DNA of 64,000 nucleotides from CAYPIE01 sp964410665 (GCA_964410665.1 CAYPIE010000013.1:30983-94982), one strand, 5' to 3'; shown: positions 52,584 through 61,812, counted from the first letter of the stretch. Notes: generated by a model from the sequence alone, not told the origin. Numbers and translations: made by a program.

Positions 52584-53471
52584 ATGCTGTTTCACGGCAT
52601 CATTCCCCCGTTGGTCACTCCGATGCAAGGCAATGAGGATCTCGATTTGCCTCGACTGAGCATCTTGATTGAGCACCATCTCGCCGCAGGAGTCCATGGG
52701 ATTTTTGTACTGGGAACGACCGGGGAGTTTTACGCCTTGGATACCTCAGAAAAGCAGGCCGTGATCGCTGCCACCGTGGCCCAGGTCCAGCGTCGCGTTC
52801 CGGTGTTCGCCGGTACGGGGGCGGAGACGACCCGTGAAGTGATCCGCCTCACCCAACTGGCGGAGAAAGAAGGCGTGGATGGGGTATCGGTCATTACTCC
52901 ATACTACATCATGCCCAATCAGAGCGAGATCGCTGAGCACTATCGCCGCATCGCCGAGTCCACATCCCTGCCGGTCATGCTCTATAGCAATCCCGCGACC
53001 TGTGGTGGCTTGCGGATTGCTCCGGAGACCGTCGCTCGCTTGGCCGAGATCCCCAACATCTTGGGGATCAAAGATTCCACTGGCGACCTTCAGGCTTTGA
53101 TCGAAACCCTCCGGCAGGTTCCAAGCGACTTTGCGGTGTTGCAGGGCCGCGATACCTTGATCTACCCCGCCTTAGAAATGGGAGCGCATGGGGCTGTGCC
53201 GACCACTGCGAATCTCGCTGCCCGATCCTATGTGGACTTGTACAACGCATTCCAGGGTGGGAAGAAGGAACAGGCCAAAGAAATGCAGTTCCATTTGAGT
53301 CCGCTGCGGCAAAGCCTGACCATGGGCACGACACCCGGAGTGCTCAAAGCCGCGATGACTCTGATCGGGCTGCCTATGGGTCCGAGTCGCGCCCCGCTTG
53401 CTCCCTTGTCGGTGGCTCAAGAAGGGCAAATGAAACGCGTACTCGAGCCTCTCGGACTCCTGGCGAACTAA
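52584..53471 (+). CDS. dapA: Dihydrodipicolinate synthase / N-acetylneuraminate lyase family aldolase
   Basis: 295 residues of a class I aldolase TIM barrel. GTTGEF near residue 45 binds the pyruvate carboxylate, the tyrosine pair is in VITPYYIMPN near 107, and the Schiff-base Lys is in ILGIKDSTGD near 162. DapA condenses pyruvate with aspartate semialdehyde in lysine and diaminopimelate synthesis. The family also includes sugar-acid aldolases, and there is no neighbouring lysine gene, so the symbol is the most likely rather than proven choice. Gap to the convergent TIM-barrel gene is 14 bases. Confidence 0.82.
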   Translation: MLFHGIIPPLVTPMQGNEDLDLPRLSILIEHHLAAGVHGIFVLGTTGEFYALDTSEKQAVIAATVAQVQRRVPVFAGTGAETTREVIRLTQLAEKEGVDGVSVITPYYIMPNQSEIAEHYRRIAESTSLPVMLYSNPATCGGLRIAPETVARLAEIPNILGIKDSTGDLQALIETLRQVPSDFAVLQGRDTLIYPALEMGAHGAVPTTANLAARSYVDLYNAFQGGKKEQAKEMQFHLSPLRQSLTMGTTPGVLKAAMTLIGLPMGPSRAPLAPLSVAQEGQMKRVLEPLGLLAN

Positions 53472-53485
53472 TCTACCGCTCACCA

Positions 53486-54247
53486 TCAGACGAGGCTTTC
53501 GAGCAAGTACTTCAACTTGCGAACTTCCGGCTCGACCGGGAAAGCGGCCGTAGGAACATCGCGGATATCGACACACAATACCCGTTGATAACGATGGCGT
53601 TGCAGCTGCGCAATAATGCGGCCATATTCCACGATACCCTGGCCGATGCGCACCTGGAACTGGCCCGGTTCGCTGCCCGTATCGCGCAGACGTACGTGTG
53701 TCACCATCGGATATAGAATGTCGAGACTCTCGGGGCGATGAGGACCGACCAGATAATGACTGGGGTCCAAAGTGATGCCGAGCCCAGGAATCCGCTGACA
53801 CAACTCCACCGCACCCATGGGGTCCGCGGTGATGGTTTCACCATGCGTCTCCACCGCCAGAATCACTCCCTCGACCGTGGCAATTTTGCTCCAGTCCTGC
53901 AAGCGTTCAACCTCGGCGGCAAAATCACTCCCCCGTGGCGCAGCAGGCACACTGATGATGGGCACCGCCAGATGGCGAGCTAGTCGGCCGATGCCGTGCA
54001 AGATGTGGGTGGCCTGGGCGAAATCATCATCGGTAAGCTCCAGATAGATCGCCGCCAGACAGATGTTCGCCGAGCGTAATAGGTTGGCGAAGCGACCCAG
54101 ATCGGCCAGCATTTCTCGTGGCCCGGTGTGCGGGCCGTGCGTGCGCACCGCCAGTTCCACCTTTTGGAAGCCGAGTTCGCGAATCCGCCGAATTGCTTCG
54201 GAGAGAGTCTCGCGACCATAGCATAGCGTCGAACAGGCGACGTACAC
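53486..54247 (-). CDS. Sugar phosphate isomerase/epimerase-like TIM barrel
   Basis: 253 residues of the xylose-isomerase-like AP_endonuc_2 family. MYVACSTLCYGRETLSEAIRRIRELGFQKVELAV is the usual opening strand and helix. Metal-ligand positions are visible as VETHGETI (Glu), ITLDPSHYLVG (Asp, His), VTHVRLRD (His, Asp) and the C-terminal VLCVDIRD. Such proteins isomerise or epimerise sugars or hydroxy-acids in catabolism. The substrate cannot be assigned. Convergent with the DapA-family gene. Confidence 0.87.
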   Translation of the reverse strand: MYVACSTLCYGRETLSEAIRRIRELGFQKVELAVRTHGPHTGPREMLADLGRFANLLRSANICLAAIYLELTDDDFAQATHILHGIGRLARHLAVPIISVPAAPRGSDFAAEVERLQDWSKIATVEGVILAVETHGETITADPMGAVELCQRIPGLGITLDPSHYLVGPHRPESLDILYPMVTHVRLRDTGSEPGQFQVRIGQGIVEYGRIIAQLQRHRYQRVLCVDIRDVPTAAFPVEPEVRKLKYLLESLV

Positions 54248-54548
54248 GGCAGCCTCCCCCCTGACCGATGAATGCTGCGTTGCAGGCGTGGAATGATCCG
54301 GCGTCCCCCGACTCCGTCTCCCCTCGGGTGGCTCAAGCCATCCAGGGTGGGCCGGTTAGCAGAATCTCTGCGATAATGCAAGGCGAAGCTCAAAAAAATT
54401 GTCCCAGCCCGACCCCTCTCAGGCCCCCGGTTGGCCCGCCCTTCCAGTAGCGTCCCTCCGGAACGTCCTCCGTTGCGTGCTGGGCCGTCGCCCCTCTCCC
54501 GCCGGTTGGGCCACACTCGCGGATCGGTTATCCGGGAAGTGCGGATTA

Positions 54549-54620
54549 CAAACCCTACCCTTGCCTTGCTCTAGATGGGAGCAACACCATCTCAGCCGAT
54601 TGTATGGCTTGTAGGGTTTG
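54549..54620 (+). ncRNA. Candidate three-way-junction RNA element
   Basis: CAAACCCTAC (54549-54558) pairs exactly with GTAGGGTTTG (54611-54620). Inside are AGATGG/CCATCT around an 8-nt loop and AGCC/GGCT around an 8-nt loop, giving a closed three-helix junction. A weak TTGGGC-17-TATCCG promoter (54506-54534) would start transcription just before it. It lies about 185 bases upstream of the extracellular protein gene at 54807. The rest of 54248-54806 shows no gene. Confidence 0.4.
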
Positions 54621-54806
54621 CGTCAGGGAGGGCTGCTTCAAAAATGGGTTGTTTAGGAAATTCAGGTAAAGACAGCCTTGCGATCTCGTTCTTCCATTGC
54701 ATATTGTCTTGCGTAAGTCGTTTGCTTGCCCTGCTGAATCCCCTCTCGCGAGCTCCGCGCGAGCCATCGAGACTCGAGAAGTATTCCGACCCTGGAGATT
54801 GCATCG

Positions 54807-56339
54807 ATGCGTGAGAAGAATCGTTTCCGTCCAGATCTGCAAACCCTGGAAACCCGCTGGACGCCGGCCACCGCCCGGCTGCTCGGCGACCTGCTCCTGG
54901 TCGTCAACCCTGTCGGCGATCTGACCCTTGACTTCCAACCCGGGAACGAAGTCACCATCACCGACAATACGCTCAACGTGACCCTGCCCGCCGGCAGCCA
55001 GATCATCGTCCAGGGGACCAACGGCAGCAACAACGTCCTGCTCAAAACCACCAATCCCTACACCGGCGACCTCCTGGTCGACACCCGCGGTGGCCAAGAT
55101 GGCGTCAGCATCGACGGCGATGAGAACATGGCCGGCGACATTACCATCTTGACCGGTTCGGGAAGTGACAGCGTCAGCTTGATGGCCACCGGCGGCGGCG
55201 ATTTCCTGGGCAACGTCTCGGTGATCGATAGCCGCGGCGATGATAGCATCGACATCGGTGTGGCCGCCTTGGCCAACGACTTCTCCGGCGACGTCTCGGT
55301 GGTCGGCTTCAACACGGTCGACCTCGGCGAAGGCACCGAGACCGATACCTTCCTTGGCAACGTCGGCATCAACAGCTTCCAGGAAGGCGCGGGGCTGGAC
55401 CTCGATGTGGAAGATCTCACGATCTTCGTGGGCAACGTGGACATCCGCTCGGGCATCGGCAGTGATCAGATCACCCTGAAGAATGGCGATGGTCTGGGCG
55501 GTGAACCTGCCTTCGCCAACAACCTCACCATCAACACCGGCTCCTTGGGTGGCGGTGCAGATCTGGTGGAGTTTGTCTCCGAATTCCCGCAAACGGTTGG
55601 GGCCAATCTGAACGTTTCCTTTGGCTCGGGTGACGACACCATTGCCGTCAACACCAACCTCATCGTCGGCAACAACTTTGATCTCAACATTGGCGAAGGC
55701 ACTAACGACTTCCAGTTGGGCACCACCGCCATTGGCCCCGGGCCGTTCTTGGTCGGTGGAGACTTCAACATTACCTCCGGCGCCGGCGACGACCTCGTTG
55801 TCGACATGAAGGTCGATGTTGGCAACAACCTCAATGTCGACCTCGGTTCGGGCAACAACACCTTCACTCCGTCGACGACGCCTGGCGAGTTCGCCGTCGG
55901 TGGCACGTTCAGCTACGCCAATGGCAACGGCGATGACACCATTGTCGTCGAGGGCAACCTGGGCGATGTGGACGTCAACCTGGGCAACGGTGCCAACTCG
56001 CTCACCCTGGGCGCTGCATCAGGCCTTGACCTCATCGGCGGCAATGTTGACATCACCCTCGGCAACGGCGGCAACACGGTGAATATCCTCGCCGATGTCG
56101 CGGGCAAGCTCGATTTCCTCGGTGGCAATGGCAGTGACGCTTTGATCCTGGGTGTGGCTGGCATCGGCCAGTTCTACAACGTCGACCTAGACTTCGGCAA
56201 TGGCAACGATGCTTTGACCTACGAAATGGGCATCTCGATCAGTGGCAAGGTAGATGGCGGAGCTGGGGTCAACCTGGGCACCGACAACGGGGCGACCATC
56301 GTAGCTCCCTACACCATCAGCAACTTTATCTTCGTCTGA
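54807..56339 (+). CDS. Extracellular beta-helix/RTX-like repeat protein
   Basis: 510 residues. The N-terminus MREKNRFRPDLQTLETRWTP is basic and carries the L-E-x-R-x-x-P motif with no hydrophobic signal peptide. The whole remaining sequence is made of about 20-residue repeats rich in G, D, N and V (GSGSDSVSLMATGGGDFLGN; GAGDDLVVDMKVDVGNN; GNGGNTVNILADVAGK), the look of a right-handed beta-helix or degenerate RTX roll. No catalytic site is visible. Flanked by a hairpin terminator. Likely a surface or matrix structural protein of the same export class as the three other LExRxxP proteins in the window. Confidence 0.85.
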   Translation: MREKNRFRPDLQTLETRWTPATARLLGDLLLVVNPVGDLTLDFQPGNEVTITDNTLNVTLPAGSQIIVQGTNGSNNVLLKTTNPYTGDLLVDTRGGQDGVSIDGDENMAGDITILTGSGSDSVSLMATGGGDFLGNVSVIDSRGDDSIDIGVAALANDFSGDVSVVGFNTVDLGEGTETDTFLGNVGINSFQEGAGLDLDVEDLTIFVGNVDIRSGIGSDQITLKNGDGLGGEPAFANNLTINTGSLGGGADLVEFVSEFPQTVGANLNVSFGSGDDTIAVNTNLIVGNNFDLNIGEGTNDFQLGTTAIGPGPFLVGGDFNITSGAGDDLVVDMKVDVGNNLNVDLGSGNNTFTPSTTPGEFAVGGTFSYANGNGDDTIVVEGNLGDVDVNLGNGANSLTLGAASGLDLIGGNVDITLGNGGNTVNILADVAGKLDFLGGNGSDALILGVAGIGQFYNVDLDFGNGNDALTYEMGISISGKVDGGAGVNLGTDNGATIVAPYTISNFIFV

Positions 56340-56370
56340 TCCATTCCTGCCTCACTCCTTCCCGTCTCAC

Positions 56371-56396
56371 ACCACCGCCGGTTTGCCGGCGGTGGT
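56371..56396. terminator. 11-bp hairpin, probable bidirectional terminator
   Basis: ACCACCGCCGG (56371-56381) pairs with CCGGCGGTGGT (56386-56396) over a TTTG loop, between convergent genes; TCTCTCGTT follows on the plus strand. Confidence 0.7.
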
Positions 56397-56418
56397 TCTC
56401 TCGTTCCAAAGACTTCGC

Positions 56419-57210
56419 TCAATCCCCGCGGTAGTAGCGGTCTTGGAAGTAGTACGCTGCCAACAACAGTCCGATCACGATCACACCCAAGCGAACCTTC
56501 GGAGCGGAGATGCGGCGGGCCAGCCGGGCTCCAAAGTACCCGCCGATGATGGCTCCCACCGCCATGCTCAAGGCATACGACCAGTGTACCCGTCCTTCCA
56601 GGACAAACGTCAGGCTGGAAATCGCATTGATCAAAGCCGCCAGCAGGTTCTTGAGCGCATTGGCGTGGTGAATGTCCTGCAGGCCCAAAAACCCAAGAGT
56701 GGTCAGCATCAAAATGCCAATGCCCGCCCCGAAGTAGCCGCCATAGACCGCCACCAGAAACTGGGCGGCAATCGCCAGAACCTTCCCGGTGGGACTGATC
56801 GGTGTCCTACCGGCAGCCTGAGCGTGCCCGCGAAACCAGCGTGCCAGCGGTTGCTGCAGCATCAACAACAGCACCGCCGTCAGGATCAGCCACGGCACCA
56901 GCCCGGCAAAAATCGCTGGGTCGAGCCGGGTGATCAACAGCGTCCCTAGCACACCACCAATCAGACAAGGCACCAGCAGAAACAGTACCAGCCCCGAGCT
57001 ATGCCGCAATTCCTGGCGGTAGCCCCAGGCACTGGCCACGGAACCCGGCATCAGCGCAACTTTACTCGTGCCATTGGCCAGGGTCTTGCCAAAGGCATCA
57101 TCGGGGAGCACCCCGAGCAAAGCCGGAAAGGTAATCAACGTGCCTCCGCCGGCCACCGCATTCACCGCACCCGCCAGCAGTGCGGTGAAGCCGAGGATTA
57201 CGACTTCCAT
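56419..57210 (-). CDS. TSUP-family permease (TauE/SafE-like)
   Basis: 263 residues with about eight hydrophobic helices arranged as two similar halves; GAVNAVAGGGTLITFPALL is the TauE/SafE signature and GYFGAGIGILMLTTLGFLG its second-half counterpart. Members export or import sulfite, sulfoacetate or other small anions, possibly with protons. The start ATG lies inside the 3' end of the upstream dehydrogenase gene (13-nt overlap), so the two are translated together. The substrate is unknown. Confidence 0.9.
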   Translation of the reverse strand: MEVVILGFTALLAGAVNAVAGGGTLITFPALLGVLPDDAFGKTLANGTSKVALMPGSVASAWGYRQELRHSSGLVLFLLVPCLIGGVLGTLLITRLDPAIFAGLVPWLILTAVLLLMLQQPLARWFRGHAQAAGRTPISPTGKVLAIAAQFLVAVYGGYFGAGIGILMLTTLGFLGLQDIHHANALKNLLAALINAISSLTFVLEGRVHWSYALSMAVGAIIGGYFGARLARRISAPKVRLGVIVIGLLLAAYYFQDRYYRGD

Positions 57211-58229
57211 CGCACCAGAACGCCAAGATAGCGTTCCTTTTCCTGCAAGAGTCCTTCGTAAGCCACACCTACCTCCTCAGGAGTGATCGTTTGGGTTATC
57301 AAGCCGGCCAGGCTGAGCCGTTCACTGGCGAGCGTGTTAAGCAACCAATGTTGCGCTTTATCAATGTCCCAGGCACCGGCAAGTCGATGGTGTGCAGGTT
57401 CGAACAGCATGTTGCCATGGGCTCCGAGTACCTCGATATAGCGGCGATGCAAGTCATCGTAAAAGTTGACCTCCTTGGCGATGCCGCGTGGGCTGCCCAC
57501 CACCACCACCTGGCCCGCATCACACACAAGTCCCATCGCCGTGGGTACCGCCGCCGGCACCCCGGTGGCATCGACCACGATTTCCGCCCCCCGCGTCCCC
57601 AGAAATTGCTCCAGTTGGGACTTCACCTCCGCAGCACGGCTGTCGATCACCGCATCCGCCCCTGCCGTCAGCGCTGCTTGGCGACGCATGGTGACCGCAT
57701 CAATGCCGATCACCGGAGAAGCTCCGGCGGCAATGAAGCTGCGTAGTGCAAACTGCCCAATAATCCCCAACCCTAACACCGCCACCGACCGGCCCAGAGT
57801 GAGACCGACCCGGATGGCCGCGCCTAGGCCATAACGGGCGATACAAGCAACCGCGGCCCGCTCGGCAGGTAAGTTGTCCGGTAAGCGCCACCAGCGACCC
57901 CGTTCATGCCCCACACTCAGCAGCTCGGCCGAGGCATGGTTGCCCGGATAGCTAATCCGATCCCCCGGCTGCCAGCCACGGATGTCCGCGCCCACCTCCA
58001 GGATGCGACCGGCGGCGCTGTACCCCGGCCGAAACGGAAACTTCCAATCGGGCAGGTTTGGGTCGTGTAACCACTGATGCGTTCCGGTGTACACCGCCAG
58101 TTCGGTCCCGGCACTGATCGCACTCACCTCGGTCTCGACGAGAATCTGATGCGGCGCTGGACCGGGAAGGTCCACCTCGCGTACCTCGACCTTTCGGGGC
58201 TCGACCAATGTGACTTGGCGGACTCGCAT
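57198..58229 (-). CDS. MDR-superfamily dehydrogenase lacking catalytic zinc ligands
   Basis: 343 residues of the medium-chain dehydrogenase/reductase fold, with the NAD(P)-binding loop VLGLGIIGQFALRSFIAAGA near 150-170 and the family order otherwise intact. The first zinc ligand region reads VSAISAGTELAVYTG where a Cys is expected, and the GHE motif is GYS (FRPGYSAAG), so both catalytic zinc positions are replaced. BchC-like and other zinc-independent members share this pattern. It is followed, with overlap, by the TSUP permease gene, which suggests a joint role on one compound. Confidence 0.85.
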   Translation of the reverse strand: MRVRQVTLVEPRKVEVREVDLPGPAPHQILVETEVSAISAGTELAVYTGTHQWLHDPNLPDWKFPFRPGYSAAGRILEVGADIRGWQPGDRISYPGNHASAELLSVGHERGRWWRLPDNLPAERAAVACIARYGLGAAIRVGLTLGRSVAVLGLGIIGQFALRSFIAAGASPVIGIDAVTMRRQAALTAGADAVIDSRAAEVKSQLEQFLGTRGAEIVVDATGVPAAVPTAMGLVCDAGQVVVVGSPRGIAKEVNFYDDLHRRYIEVLGAHGNMLFEPAHHRLAGAWDIDKAQHWLLNTLASERLSLAGLITQTITPEEVGVAYEGLLQEKERYLGVLVRWKS

Positions 58230-58330
58230 AATGAATACTCAACGACAGGAAGGCAGCATCAGTGCGTTGGAGTGATGGTAGTGGGCGAACCAGCACGGTC
58301 AAGCAGTCTCGACGAACGGTTTGGTGCCCG

Positions 58331-58358
58331 CGAGCCCCGGACGCTCGCCCGGGGCTCG
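58331..58358 (-). terminator. 10-bp GC hairpin after the BNR-repeat gene
   Basis: CGAGCCCCGG (58331-58340) pairs with CCGGGGCTCG (58349-58358). It lies 39-66 bases beyond the stop of the minus-strand gene ending at 58397. Confidence 0.55.
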
Positions 58359-58396
58359 CCGATGAAAACAGATCGCCCAGCCGGACGAGCTCCAAG

Positions 58397-61300
58397 CTAG
58401 CGACCCGGGGTCCAAGGAGCGCCGGCCTTGTCCAAGGCTTGACGTAGTGGTGGCAGCGCCTTCTCCAGCGCCGTCTGTGCCTTGGGCAACAGTCCTTCGA
58501 TCCCAGCTCGAGCCGTGGTGTAGGCCTGCCGTTGTGTGTCGGTGGGGGCCGATAGCCCACCGACGCTGGCATAGCGCAAACGATCTCGGAGCGAAGGCAT
58601 CCGCGGACGGTTGTATTTCCCCGGCAGCGGGTCCCCACCCAGCTTGCGTTGCCAGCCGGCGACCTTGGCGCGCAGCTGACGGATCTGCTTGCGCGTCGCT
58701 GCCGACACGCTTGGGGTCACGGCCGCGGCCTTGGTCATCGACGCCAGTTGCTCGCTCAGCGTCTTGAGTGTTTCCTCCAGGGTATACACCTCTTTGGCGA
58801 GCGCCTCGACCTGCTTGGCAAACACATAGCGGGCCGCGTGGTTGCTTGGCTTCTCACCTGGCAACTGATACGCGCGAACCGCAAACTCGACCGGCCCCGC
58901 CAATGGCGTTTCCTTGCCTCCGAAGCGGCGGCTCAGGCTCACCTGGTATTTGCCGGGTGGCACTATCACCCCTCGGCCAGAATTCAAGCCCGCGGGGGTC
59001 TCGCGGTAGTTCCAGGTCACACGGTGCATGCCTCGCCGGCTGGCTCCAGTCAGGACCCGAATCGCTTCGCCTTTGCTGTTGGCGATGGTAAGCAGAACCA
59101 CCGGGGGTTGCTCTTCCTCCTCCGCACGCAGCTCCGCGTTCGTGGGGATAGGCGGCTGCTTGCCCGCCTTGACTGCCCGACGCTCCTGTTCCCGACGACG
59201 TTGCTTTTTGGTCTTGGGCGACTGCTTGACATAGTAGGTAAAGGTCACCCCATAGGCCGGGTTGTTGGCCGTGTAGAAGTTGCTGCCTTGAAAGGCCTTG
59301 CCACCGCCACCATACTGGGCGGTCCGGTGATACATCAGGCCAGGCTTGACCGGAAACAGTTCGGCCTCGGCTTTCAGCGTCTTCGACCCGAGTTCCCGCA
59401 GCGGTGAGTAATCATCGAGCACATAAAAGCCCCGTCCGAAGGTGCCGACCACCAGATCGTTTTCTTGCGTCTGAATGGCCAGATCGCGGACGGCGATCGT
59501 GGGCAGCCCTCGCTGCAGCGGATACCAGCGTTTGCCACCATTGAGCGTGACAAACAGCCCAAACTCGGTCCCGACAAACAACAGGTCGGGCCGCACCGGA
59601 TCCTCGGCAATCGCCAGGACACTGCCCCGCTCCGGTAAATTGCCGGGAATGCTCTCCCACGTCTGGCCCAGATCGGGACTCCGTAACAGATACGGCTTGA
59701 AATCACCCGATTTGTGGTGGTCAAACGCGGCATAGACGGTTTCGGCGTCATGCTGCGAAGCCAGAAGCCGCGCAACATAGGCGAGCTTGGGCACCCCAGG
59801 AAAGCTTGCAATCTTCCGCCACTGCTTGCCGTCATTGGTGCTCACCTGGATCAGACCATCATCAGTTCCTGCATACAGCAAGCCCTGACGTAGTGGGGAT
59901 TCGCTCAGAGCCACAATGTTGCCATACGGCGAGGTCGACAAGTGCTTGGCGACCGCATCGATCGGCCAGGTGCGGCCCATGATTTCCAAAGTGTCACGGT
60001 TCAGTTGACGGGTGAGATCGCCGCTGATCGGGGTCCACGAATCGCCCCGGTCATCGCTGCGGAATACCCGCTGCGCTGCAAAATATAAACGCGTGGATTT
60101 GTGTGGACTCAATACCAACGGCGAGTCCCAGTTCCAACGGAGCGGGGCCTCGTTTTCCGAAGCGAGCGGCTGGATATTGACCATCTCGCCGGTCCGCTTA
60201 TTAAACCGACCCAGCACCCCGTATTGCGACTCACAATAAATGATGTTCGGATCGGTCGGATCCACCTTACATTGAAAGCCATCGCCTCCCTTGCAAACAA
60301 ACCAGTCACCGTTGGTGATGCCATGGACACTACGGTTCTTGGCCGGTCCCCCCAGGCTGAAGTTATCTTGGGTGCCACCATAGACGTGATAGAACGGTCC
60401 ATCATTGCCCACGGTAATGTCATAAAACTGAGTGATGGGCAAATTGTTGATAAACCGCCATGACTTGGCTCCGTCGAAGGTTTCGTACAGCCCGCCGTCA
60501 CAGCCCGACAGGATATGCTGGGGATTGTCCGGATCAACCCAGACCACATGGGTGTCAACGTGCTTGTTACTTTCGCCCAGCCGGCGCATGGTCTTGCCGC
60601 CGTCATCAGAGACCATGGTGTAGGTGTTGGGCACGAAAATCCGATTGGCATCGTTGGGATCGACAAAGATCTCGCCGTAGTACTGGCCCTGCACGTCAAA
60701 GTCATTTTGCTTGGTCCAGGTCTCACCCGCGTCGGTCGACTTGTACACGCCCCCACCACTGGCGGCCTCGACCAGGGCATACACGGTCTCCGGCGCACTG
60801 GGGGCAAAGGCCAGGCCGATCCGACCGAGATCACCGCCGGGCAACCCCCGGGTCACCTTCCGCCAGTTGTCGCCGCCGTCGGTGGATTTATAAATGGCAC
60901 TCTCCGGCCCGCCATTGATCAGCGTCCAGACCCGACGCGCCCGTTGATAGGCCGATGCGAGCATGACCTCCGGGTTGCCCGGTTGCTGCACCACCTCGTT
61001 GATACCGGTGTGCTTGCTGATGTCGAGGATACGGCTCCAGTTCTGACCCCCGTCGGTCGTCCGGTACAGCCCACGTTCCCCGCCCGAGGCCCACAGCGGG
61101 CCTTGCGCGGCGACATACACCACATCGGAGTCGCGTGGATCCACAACGATCTTGCCAATATGCTCTGAAGTCTTGAGGCCAACATTTTTCCAGCTGCGAC
61201 CCCCATCCAATGACTTGTACACCCCATCGCCATACGAGACGCTCCGCTGGCTGTTATTCTCGCCGGTGCCCACCCAGATCACATTGGCATCCTTGGGGTC

Positions 61301-61708
61301 CATGGTGATACAACCAATCGAATACGAGTCCTGACCATCAAACAACGGTGTCCAGGTGGTTCCGGCATTGGTGGTCTTCCACACCCCTCCCGAAGCAGTG
61401 GCCACATAAAAGTGACGGCAATCCTCCGGGTGAACCGCCAGATCCACGATCCGACCCCCAGTCATCGCTGGGCCGATCGAACGCAGTGAAAAACCGCCAA
61501 TCACGGCCGACAGATCCGGATCCGCTTTCTTTGCCGCGGCATCGGTCGCATCCGCGTTCTGTTTCTTCTGTGACGAAGATTCTTCGGTAACCCCGGACGC
61601 TTGCCCGTACGACGGAGCACTGCTCAACCCGCCAAGCCCGATCCAACAGATCAACCAAGCCCAGGAACGAAATAGGCAACGCAAGATCAATCTCCTCAGC
61701 ATACTCAT
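58397..61708 (-). CDS. Secreted BNR/VPS10-like multi-propeller protein
   Basis: 1103 residues. The N-terminus has a basic stretch and a hydrophobic segment (WLICWIGLGGLSSA), a normal signal peptide. From about 75 to 770 the sequence is built of BNR/sortilin-type blades with Asp-box-like motifs (VYKSLDGGRSWKNV, LYRTTDGGQNWS, VYKSTDAGETWT, YLLRSPDLGQTWE), enough for two seven- to ten-bladed propellers. A Lys/Arg/Glu-rich insert, an Ig-like part (GVIVPPGKYQVSLSRRFGGKETPL) and a helical C-terminus (about 960-1100) follow. Databases commonly label such proteins glycosyl hydrolase or exo-sialidase, but no catalytic residues are evident. A three-codon minimal frame (ATG ACA TCA TGA) with a good GGAGGG site overlaps the start. 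Confidence 0.87.
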   Translation of the reverse strand: MSMLRRLILRCLFRSWAWLICWIGLGGLSSAPSYGQASGVTEESSSQKKQNADATDAAAKKADPDLSAVIGGFSLRSIGPAMTGGRIVDLAVHPEDCRHFYVATASGGVWKTTNAGTTWTPLFDGQDSYSIGCITMDPKDANVIWVGTGENNSQRSVSYGDGVYKSLDGGRSWKNVGLKTSEHIGKIVVDPRDSDVVYVAAQGPLWASGGERGLYRTTDGGQNWSRILDISKHTGINEVVQQPGNPEVMLASAYQRARRVWTLINGGPESAIYKSTDGGDNWRKVTRGLPGGDLGRIGLAFAPSAPETVYALVEAASGGGVYKSTDAGETWTKQNDFDVQGQYYGEIFVDPNDANRIFVPNTYTMVSDDGGKTMRRLGESNKHVDTHVVWVDPDNPQHILSGCDGGLYETFDGAKSWRFINNLPITQFYDITVGNDGPFYHVYGGTQDNFSLGGPAKNRSVHGITNGDWFVCKGGDGFQCKVDPTDPNIIYCESQYGVLGRFNKRTGEMVNIQPLASENEAPLRWNWDSPLVLSPHKSTRLYFAAQRVFRSDDRGDSWTPISGDLTRQLNRDTLEIMGRTWPIDAVAKHLSTSPYGNIVALSESPLRQGLLYAGTDDGLIQVSTNDGKQWRKIASFPGVPKLAYVARLLASQHDAETVYAAFDHHKSGDFKPYLLRSPDLGQTWESIPGNLPERGSVLAIAEDPVRPDLLFVGTEFGLFVTLNGGKRWYPLQRGLPTIAVRDLAIQTQENDLVVGTFGRGFYVLDDYSPLRELGSKTLKAEAELFPVKPGLMYHRTAQYGGGGKAFQGSNFYTANNPAYGVTFTYYVKQSPKTKKQRRREQERRAVKAGKQPPIPTNAELRAEEEEQPPVVLLTIANSKGEAIRVLTGASRRGMHRVTWNYRETPAGLNSGRGVIVPPGKYQVSLSRRFGGKETPLAGPVEFAVRAYQLPGEKPSNHAARYVFAKQVEALAKEVYTLEETLKTLSEQLASMTKAAAVTPSVSAATRKQIRQLRAKVAGWQRKLGGDPLPGKYNRPRMPSLRDRLRYASVGGLSAPTDTQRQAYTTARAGIEGLLPKAQTALEKALPPLRQALDKAGAPWTPGR

Positions 61709-61781
61709 GATGTCATTGCGAAAAGTCCCTCCAGATTAGTCAAATCCTCTGGATTATCGGGAATTTTTTTCGCAAAATTGG

Positions 61782-61812
61782 TTGACCGGTCGGACCACCA
61801 ACGCCCTATAGA
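61782..61812 (+). promoter_or_regulatory. Candidate promoter TTGACC-19-TATAGA
   Basis: -35 at 61782-61787, -10 at 61807-61812; the spacer is long (19 bp). It would start transcription near 61819, just before the two hairpins. Confidence 0.4.

Noticed and set aside
54555..55592. 345-codon minus-strand frame opposite the beta-helix gene
   Set aside because: Antisense shadow of glycine-aspartate repeats; it also runs through the candidate structured RNA and has no domain match.
58397..61708. BNR protein as a true sialidase
   Set aside because: Asp-box blades are present, but the sialidase arginine triad and the Tyr/Glu nucleophile region could not be identified.
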